From positions 394,196-458,195 of the forward strand of contig MNCI01002337.1 in assembly GCA_015680685.1 (NCBI GenBank): a stretch of DNA of 64,000 nt. The letters run 5' to 3'. Under the pieces are notes generated by a model. It ran no database searches. It was not told where the DNA came from and saw only the letters and a program-made list of their open reading frames with translations. Numbering within the stretch: the first letter of the stretch is position 1; each line of letters begins with the position of its first letter. The translations under genes and the position numbers were made by a program. Positions 56,808 to 64,000 of the stretch are shown in pieces. The DNA is from Gnetum montanum. Taxonomy: Eukaryota > Streptophyta > Gnetopsida > Gnetales > Gnetaceae.

Positions 56808-57618
56808 TGATGAGCATTGAGGTACCCCTACGCCCAACCATAAGAATCACTAAGGTGTTCATGCATGATCCAGTTGAATTTTTTGGACCTATAGTTTTCA
56901 TTACCCTAGTTCCTATGGTCATTGAGAACATTAGTTTTCTTCCCAACTACACTTATGAAACTTAAGGATATGATTTAAGTGTAACTGAGACACATGATTT
57001 TTATCATGTTATGTTTTGTAAGTTTAATCACCTACAACAATAATGAAATGTAGAGTAATTTAGGATATAATTTATCTACTGCCTAACTAGCCTAACACAA
57101 GTACCTATTCCACTTTCCTGGACACATCCTAAACACATATAGCCCTACTAGGTTACCAAATGTTAAGCATTTCTAGGTTACCAAGTGATATAGGTATGCT
57201 CGAGGTGCTCGTTCTTATGTTCATTAACAATTGAGAAGTAATTGCTTAATTAAAGTGCATTAAAGTGAACTACATGAGAATAAAGTGCATGAATATTAAA
57301 TGCATCAAGGAAACATTAATCTATTCTTAGTGCTGCAAGGATGACCAAAAGGGTTTGTTTTTATTCCTATCAAACTACTATGCTTAGATACATTGGTGTT
57401 TGAACAAAGATCTGTACACACTTATACTTCTATTGTAGGCACTCAAAAAAAATTCTAACTCTAGAGAAAAAAAACTGCAAGAGTTTCGCTAACTACGACA
57501 AAAATTGATATCAAAATTGTGAGCCCAAGCACTATATTTATAGGCCAGCATATACCTTATGATATCAAATATTTGATAATGCATGTAATATTAGAACGTG
57601 TCAAAACATGACTCATCA
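56808..57618 (-). repeat. Element F 3' LTR (811 bp)
   Basis: It starts TGATGAGTC and ends CTCATCA on the minus strand. The TATA region is the complement of 'ctatatttataggcc' near 57532-57546. The PPT agttgtgggggta abuts it (complement of 57619-57631). Confidence 0.9.
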
Positions 57619-59395
57619 TACCCCCACAACTGAATGAAAACTCGTCCTCGAGTGAAGAAGAAGAGGAAAAAGCTTCTTATAAAATATTGGGAAGGTATGG
57701 AATTATTGACTAACATACAAACTAGCTCAGATGAAATAGATAGACTCTGAGTGCCCAAGTATACAAAGTTACAATCTTTACAAAGTTGGGTGTTCATGAT
57801 AAGAGAAGTGAACACCCTCGATAAAACTAACATCCAACGCCTCTTGGCAGCTGAAGAGTAAGAGAGAAGATTCAATGATCATGAACAATCCTCATCATGT
57901 GATACTACTGCATCATCCTTCGTGAAGATAGTTTTGCTTCTAGTCCATGCTTCCCACTGTAATCACAACAAAATTGTGAATTAGTATGCAATGTGTAATA
58001 CCTAGTTGGTAAGTACCTTACCTCATCAGTGGTTACACTCAACTAGGTTGTGATTGTGATAAGAGTGTTAACAAGAAGATTGAAAAATAGGGTAAAATAG
58101 ATAAGTGGTCTATTAAATTGGAAAAAGTTCAAATAAGATGAAATGCTTGAAGAGGATATAAGAATTCACAACAGTAACAATAAAAGGTTTCACTGAAAAA
58201 TCTTGTGTAGATGTGCACAATTGGATGTCATTAATGAGGTAAGTAAAAGGATTTGATTGTAAGAGTGTCTAAGGATAAGAAACTTAACTAACCCAACCAA
58301 AAGATATGCAAGTGGATCCTTTCCAAAGCAGGCACAGGCCTTTTATTGCCCTTGCATAACTTTAAACCAAAGAGTCTATGGACCCTATGGATGATTAATG
58401 GTTATGGAAGATTAAGTACAAAAACCCAAAAGAAACTACCTAAGAATTTCAACACATCAAACCAAGATATAAACAAGAACATGAAACTAATAGTGAGGTG
58501 AGACATGGAAAGCATCGATGGATGAGAGAAAGAGTGGAATGGATTTCCTAATTAAGGTTACATGAAGTCCCTTGTGAATTTTATGGTTAAATGACTTGAT
58601 AAGATCCATCCTTAGTCTAGACCAAAAACAACCATGTTCAATGACTTCGCATCATCATTCTAAAGCCAATCCACACCCCTAAGACACAAGAGTGCTCCCA
58701 TAGAACAACCACCATTTCTTATTAGAGAAGACAAGAGAAGTAGAAAGTAAGGAATGGCCTTAGTTAGAGAGGACCCTCAAGCATGGATAACATGTCTTTC
58801 TAGTCCCATAACTAGTGCTTGTAGCTAGTTTATTTTTTCTAAGGGGTGTGCTTTGAATTTCCATCATTTTTTATGAGAACCACACCATGCAATGACTTAT
58901 TCAACTTCCTTTATTAGTCAACATGAAATAGTAAAAAATCCATGAAAAAACACATGCATCCAAACAAGTAGAAAAGTACAAAGAATACTGAATTCCCTTG
59001 AAGTCACACCCTATTCAAACTTTTGAGACCTTTCCAATTTTGGAAACTACCAAGTCATAAATTCCTTATAGTTTTGTTAATGAAAAAGGAACTACACTTT
59101 TCCAAAACAAGAAAAACCATAGAGTTTTTGGATAGGTGGATATTTTGGACTCACTTCCTATTGCATGAAAAGAAACCATGTTCTCATTATCAATAACAAA
59201 ATTTAAAGCTAGAATCCAAACACCAATAATCAAATAACAAAATAGTGCATACCACCATCAAGCAACGAATTATCACTATGCTCGACACTTATTAACAAAA
59301 AGTTAGAAAATCACACTAGAATAAAAGAAAATATAAAAGAAATTGTAAAATATTCAAGAAATAATAAATGTACTAATGATGTTGTAAAACAAAAA
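57619..59395 (-). other. Element F non-coding 3' segment
   Basis: It aligns with A and B throughout. A hairpin unit is at 58836-58898, and the conserved 'gaccctcaagcatggataac' block is near 58779-58798. No protein similarity is found. Confidence 0.7.
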
Positions 59396-59629
59396 TTAGA
59401 GAAGATTAATAACATGAAAACAAGAAGATGTAAAATAAAGAATGTGTAAAACAAAAAGTTGCAAAACAAAAATATGTAAAATAAAAATATGAAGAACTGA
59501 GGAGCCACTTATATAGTTAACATGGATGGCCATCTCCACCATGACTGAGTTGAAAGGAAAATATCTAAAATATTGATTGTGGTTGTCCATTTGATGAGGC
59601 AATTGTTGTATTTGTTGGCTTATGCTCAT
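59396..59629 (-). CDS. Small hydrophobic-tailed ORF (F copy, 77 codons)
   Basis: It begins 'MSISQQIQQLPHQMDNHNQY' and contains 'FNSVMVEMAIHVNY' and a Phe/Leu/Ile-rich tail. The first 40 residues match A's ORF closely, with both using the same ATG. In this copy MGEM is MVEM. This is the longest uninterrupted version that includes the N-terminal part. Confidence 0.32.
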   Translation of the reverse strand: MSISQQIQQLPHQMDNHNQYFRYFPFNSVMVEMAIHVNYISGSSVLHIFILHIFVLQLFVLHILYFTSSCFHVINLL

Positions 59630-60721
59630 GGAAAGGTTTGATTTATTGTATGTTGACTAGTTGTTTCTTATCTAGGCTCTTAGGTTTGTAGATCATCATG
59701 TCCCTAGAAGGAAAAATTTCATAAATTATATAAGGTCCTTCCCACAATGTCTAAAACTTAGTTCATTGAGGTACATGTGTGGGATTCCAATAGAGAACCT
59801 TATCTCTTGGTTAAAATTTAACTTTCCTGATTTTAAGGTCACAACATTTTTTGAATCTGCAAAGGCTCATCAAAGCATTGATTTTGATGCCTACGATGCC
59901 CTCTACTACCCCTTTGTTCATGGCATTGTGTCTCTCTTGAATGCTCGCACCCTTGGTTTTACCTTGCCTGATGATCTCTTCGATCATTTCAGTCCCATAG
60001 GTCACCTTCATCATAGTCGTGCCCCCTACAATTGTAATCAAAGCTAGAAGAATAAGAGGAGGAGGATGAAGGTGAAGAGAAAGGAGGATTAGCACCATCA
60101 TAATGCCTACTACCACCTCTTCGGTGATCATGACCATGATCACAATATTGTTTCTTGTTTGCATCCTTGCCTTAACTTGCCTCTTTGGATCCTTCTTTGT
60201 CATTGGATCCATTCTTACCAAAACCAAGATTGTAAATTATGGACTGCAAGTTCTGGTTTTGACCACCTTTACTAAAGTCAAAGAGAGGAATTTCACTAAA
60301 TGGAAAACCCCTACAGAAGTTCTCCACCATCTTTTTGGTATAGTAGGAATGGAAAATCATTAAATATTTTTCCCTTCACAAATTCATAATGTTGTTCTAA
60401 CTGGAAATCCCTAAGACATTGTGCCTCAATGCAACGATATTCCCTAACATCACTATCTTGCACAACATACTCAACATGAAGTTCCTAGAGACCCTATTAT
60501 ATAAGCATTTGTTGAAGCATTGCAGGAATGGATTGATCAGGTGGCAACACAATGTTTCCCTCCATGTCATGCCACTGTAGCTATGCATCCTGGTGTAAGA
60601 TGAAGGTGAAATTTGGTACATACTCATTAGGATGAGCATATACCACTTGATATTGTTGAGGCACTGGCAGATGTACTCTGTCATATTTGGGTAGAGAATC
60701 GATCCTATGAGAAGAAGACAT
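59630..60721 (-). pseudogene. gag: Element F gag N-terminus fused to integrase C-terminus
   Basis: Gag starts at an ATG at 60721 ('MSSSHRIDSLPKYD'). It shows 'VVYAHPNEYVPNFTFILHQD' and 'DMEGNIVLPPDQSIPAML', then a degraded charged region. Near 59860 it passes directly into the integrase C-terminal block, 'DLKIRKVKF' followed by the 'LYWNPTHVP' region (59765-59850). It is broken by stops. The fusion is a deletion scar rather than a designed protein. Confidence 0.8.
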
Positions 60722-60862
60722 TTTATGTTAGAGAATAAAAATTCAATGTGCTTCTTAAAATTGTTGTAGTAATCTTAATATGTGATGTGACTCTAAGGTT
60801 TATTTCAATAATTTGAATAATTTTTCACTAGGTCCTAGATAGCACATGAAACAACCAAAAGG

Positions 60863-60880
60863 TCCTTGGCAATGGCACCA
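60863..60880 (-). promoter_or_regulatory. Primer binding site of element F (tRNA-Asp type)
   Basis: TGGTGCCATTGCCAAGGA on the minus strand closely resembles the tRNA-Asp site of C, one base from the LTR. Confidence 0.8.
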
Positions 60881-60881
60881 A

Positions 60882-61752
60882 TGATGCGTGGTAAGGTACC
60901 CCTACACCCAACCATATGAATCACTAAGGTGTTCACACATGATCTGGTCGAATTCTATGGACCTATAGTTCTTTAATGCACTACTTCATCTAGGAAGTGA
61001 GATGGTCATTAAGAATGTTCATTGTCCTTCCAACTACGCTTGTGAAACTTAAGAATATGGTTTAAGTGTAATTGAGGCACATGATTTTATTATTTTATGT
61101 TTTGTAAGTTTAATCTCCTACAACAATAATGAAAGGTAGAGTAATTTAGGGTCTATTTATCTACTACCTAGCTAACCTGCACAAGTACCCATCCCACTTT
61201 CCTAGACACATCCTAAACACATATAGCCCTACGAGGTTATCAAACATTAAGCATTTCTAGGTTACCAAGTGCTACACATATGCTCGAGGTTGTCATGCTT
61301 GTGTTCATTAACAACTGGGAATTAATTGCTTAATTAAAGTGCATTAAAGTGAAGTACATGAGAATAAAGTGCATGAATATTAAATGCATCAAGGAAATAT
61401 TAATCTATTCTCATTTCTATAGGGATGATCAAAAGGGTTCCTTTTTATTCTTGTCACACTACTACGCTCAGGTAAATCAATTTTTGAATAAAGATCCATA
61501 CACACTTAGACTCCTGCTGTGGACACTCAAAAAATATTCTAACTCTGAAGAAAACCAACTACGAGAGTTTCACTAACTATGAAAAAAATTGATATCAAAA
61601 TCATGAGGCCAAGCGCTATATTTTTTGGCTGGCATATACCTTGTGATATCGAATACCCGATAATGCATCTTAGGCTCCGATATTAGGTATCCAATATTGA
61701 GGCTTTGATATAGGGTATCCGATATCGAACCATGTTAGAACATGACTCATCA
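60882..61752 (-). repeat. Element F 5' LTR (871 bp)
   Basis: It is 60 bp longer than the 3' LTR because of extra U3 blocks ('gatattaggtatccaatatt' and 'gatatagggtatccgatatcg'). The inner end reads CGCATCA, a change from CTCATCA. Confidence 0.9.
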
Positions 61753-61757
61753 CTCAT

Positions 61758-63108
61758 GATGGTTAGTAGAAAGGAACACATCAATGCAAGGTTATTGTTC
61801 AAGATATGCACTTGATCTAAACTTGGACGAATAGGTATGTTAATCATTTTAATCACATTTGTCACAAGAGCCTATTGTGGACATGGTAAAGCATCTTACA
61901 TCTCCATCTCTACAATCCCTTCTTATCTCATTATTCACCTCACTACTGCATATAATTATGAGCCTTTTGGTTTTGTGTAGTATGGTACAACATCCCAACT
62001 ACGGTAATTGTCTGTTTTTTTGGAACAAAGTCATGGTCTACATTTAACTTCTTGAGTGCCTGCATACATCTATAGAAGTGGTTATCCAAGGGCATTATGG
62101 TAAGAGCCTACTTTGGGTGGATCCACTTGCATACTTTTGTTGATCATGGCTTTGACCTAACCTTCACATCTTCTAGAACATTAGTCATAATTTTTCTAAA
62201 TCTATGCATGATTTTGGGACTACTTCTCATTCATTTCATTAATTTTTCCTACCTTTCTATTTCTATATCCATTAATATTTCTTAGACATCTTCTAAATTA
62301 GACCTTTGGTTTCAATTGTTTGAAAACTTGTGCACTTTTAGAGTTATGCTTATTAGTCATGGGGGCTAGGGATGCTCACTTTGAAATTTTTAAAATTTTT
62401 CTAACATGTTATTTTTGAACATCTTGGTAACTGATAGTAATTGATCAAAATAAAATAAACAACTTCATGATTTTAGTTACCTCATAGCCTTACGCATAAT
62501 ACACTATCATCACCTTTTGCTTAAACACAAACTAAGGGATCCAAAAAGGGTTAATTATTAAGGAAATTTTACCAAAACTAATGTTGATCCATTGGTGACT
62601 ACTAGTAATGCTAAAAGAAATGCCTAAGGAAGAAGGTCTTTTTTCAAGCACAAAAAAAAAGTTAAGAGAGGGACAACAAAGGATATGCCCATGGACAAAT
62701 TGTAGCTCATACAAGGTTATAGCTCAAACATAATATGATTGCTAGATCCATGGCATGATGAGAAGAAATTTTAATCCATCCTTCTAGAATGTTTTGCATA
62801 ACCAAAGAAGCATCGACATAAAAATCAAGGTTGGAAGTTTGCCACCACTAGTGGCAACAAGAAGAATCATCTTCAGTGGATTTTTGAAGACCTTTGCAAA
62901 TTTTGTAATCTTCAATGTCTATCTAGTCTTTTTGTCACTTTGTGATTTTGTATGTATCCGCTCAAATAAAATTTTGTAATGTGGCACTCAAAGCTAGTTA
63001 GTAGTTTGCGTCAATCAATAATCCTATACTTTTCGAATTTTTTCTGTAAAGGAAGCTCAATGCTATTTTGTTAACTTGAGGTTGAGCTTGTACACAGTCA
63101 TGGGGGTA
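61758..63108 (+). other. Element E 3' segment, second part, with a third purine motif and PPT
   Basis: This continues E after F. AGTCATGGGGG occurs at 62355-62365 and again as the PPT at 63096-63106, directly before the LTR. No protein similarity was found, though the ORF-poor sequence still aligns in parts with A 4230-4450. Confidence 0.65.
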
Positions 63109-63918
63109 TGATGAAACATCAGTTGGTTGCATTGCTGCAATTGCTTCGATGTAGCCACATCAACATGTACCTATCGACACGATCTTGTCAACGCATGCAA
63201 TGACACATTGACACATACCCATCAATGTAGTGTTTGTTTTCACCTATAAATATGCATGCTCTCACCATGTATTGCCATTCTTTTATCAATAGAGTAGCTA
63301 AAATCTTGTAGTTTTATTCTGTAGTCTTAGAAAATAGTCAGTGAGTGCCCGTAGCATGGATCTGAGTTAGTTTTACAATGTCTTATTTGAGTGGAAATGT
63401 ACCTAAACACATTCCATGAATGACAATAAGATCAAGATTTATTCTTATTCATTGTAGCACTTTAACTTAGATTAGATTTACTTTTAATGTAATTTATATT
63501 CCATGTACTTAATTAAAATTTAAATTTCCATGCATGTTAATGAGTTAGCAAAATGAACGCAACCAGTTTCAAGCATAAACACATATTCGCTTGGTAATCC
63601 CAGTAGTGTTATTACTTGGTTCACCCAGTAGCATAGTGCTTGGTAATCCTAGTAGTGGATACGTGGGTTTAGGACATGTACAAAAAGTTTGGAATGGACA
63701 CTCTTCGCCCATAGGCTGGTTAGCATTTATCTTTCTATTTTTAATTAGATTAAATAATTAATTTCTTTATTATTGTTAGGAGTAGCATAAATCCATAACA
63801 ACATCAACCATCATATGCCTCATCTTGGACTAAACCATATGTGACAAATTTACCACTAGTCTAAGTTGCAAGATAGCGAACTGTGATCAAGGCTTAACAA
63901 TTTAGATACCATAACTAG
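63109..63918 (+). repeat. Element E 3' LTR (interrupted by G)
   Basis: It starts TGATGAAACATCAG and matches 52150-52990, including TATA near 63244-63252. At 63918 the match stops in 'actag', where G begins. The remaining 95 or so bases should resume beyond the window. Confidence 0.9.
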
Positions 63919-64000
63919 TGATGAGAAGATATCGCATCCCATGCAATATCGCATACGCGATATCGGGTCTTTCCCTGCAATATCGCATACGCGATATCGC
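63919..64000 (+). mobile_element. Element G: LTR start (family 1), continues beyond window
   Basis: It begins TGATGAGAAGATATCGC and has two copies of GCAATATCGCATACGCGATA followed by TCG within 60 bp. This is the U3 palindrome array of the C subfamily in its least decayed form. The predicted target duplication is actag (63914-63918). Whether it is a solo LTR or a full element cannot be told. Confidence 0.75.

Larger units (their letters stand above)
56808..61752 (-). mobile_element. Element F: deletion derivative (family 1) nested in E
   Basis: The 4945-bp element has perfect CTCAT duplications (56803-56807 and 61753-61757). It keeps both LTRs, a PBS, the gag N-terminal half, the end of integrase, the inner motif and the 3' segment. 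A single deletion joins the gag region (about 59860) to the integrase C-terminus, removing the rest of gag, PR, RT, RNase H and most of integrase. Confidence 0.93.
52150..63918 (+). mobile_element. Element E: pol-deleted Ty3/gypsy (family 1) carrying F, with G in its 3' LTR
   Basis: It has a 5' LTR (52150-53086), PBS, gag, proline-rich linker and PR-RT linker, then no protease active site, RT or integrase. The inner purine motif is at 55994. The 3' segment is interrupted by F (56808-61752), and a PPT and 3' LTR start at 63109. The 3' LTR is cut at 63918 by element G, and the remainder lies beyond the window. Its U3 belongs to a different subfamily from A-D. Confidence 0.9.

Overview
The window reads as intergenic heterochromatin from a large, repeat-rich plant nuclear genome. 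It is AT-rich, and every recognisable coding remnant is a plant LTR-retrotransposon protein. I find no intact host gene, rRNA or tRNA gene, and no bacterial-type operon. The tRNA-Asp primer site, pol organisation and 5-bp target duplications place most elements in a non-chromodomain Ty3/gypsy lineage resembling Athila/Tat. The species cannot be named from the sequence.

Family 1 has LTRs of about 0.8-0.94 kb bounded by TGATGAG...CTCATCA, a tRNA-Asp-type PBS, gag-PR-RT-RNaseH-IN, and a long non-coding 3' segment. Its copies are: A (+, 105-6109, 5' part outside the window), B (-, 7958-17997, TSD AAGTC), C (-, about 28992-35801, RT-RH-IN deleted, 3' LTR cut by an N gap), D (-, 40888-51458, TSD ACCAT) carrying solo LTR H (+, 47777-48697, TSD CCATG), E (+, 52150 to at least 63918, most of pol deleted) carrying F (-, 56808-61752, TSD CTCAT, pol and part of gag deleted), and the first 82 bp of G (+, 63919-64000), inserted in E's 3' LTR. 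Family 2 is one 10-kb element K (+, 18795-28788, LTRs about 1.69 kb, TSD AGTGT/ATTGT) with gag and protease but no RT or integrase, plus an LTR end at 1-104 abutting A.

B and K both sit in one diverged satellite array of about 60-bp units (7690-7957, 17998-18789, 28794-28940). Between C and D lie a Ty1/copia RNase H fossil, a possible tRNA-derived SINE, a CpG-rich block and a tandem array with a unit of about 115 bp.

All coding remnants are broken, mainly by stop codons explainable as deamination of methylated cytosine at Gln, Trp and Arg codons. The most unusual signals are a polypurine-tract-like motif, AGTCATGGGGG, present both at the 3' LTR and again about 2 kb upstream at the end of pol in all six internal regions; a short open frame with a hydrophobic tail starting at or near that inner motif; a conserved hairpin in the 3' segment; repeated loss of pol that stops short of the inner motif; and GATATC-type palindrome arrays between the LTR terminus and TATA box that differ completely between subfamilies.
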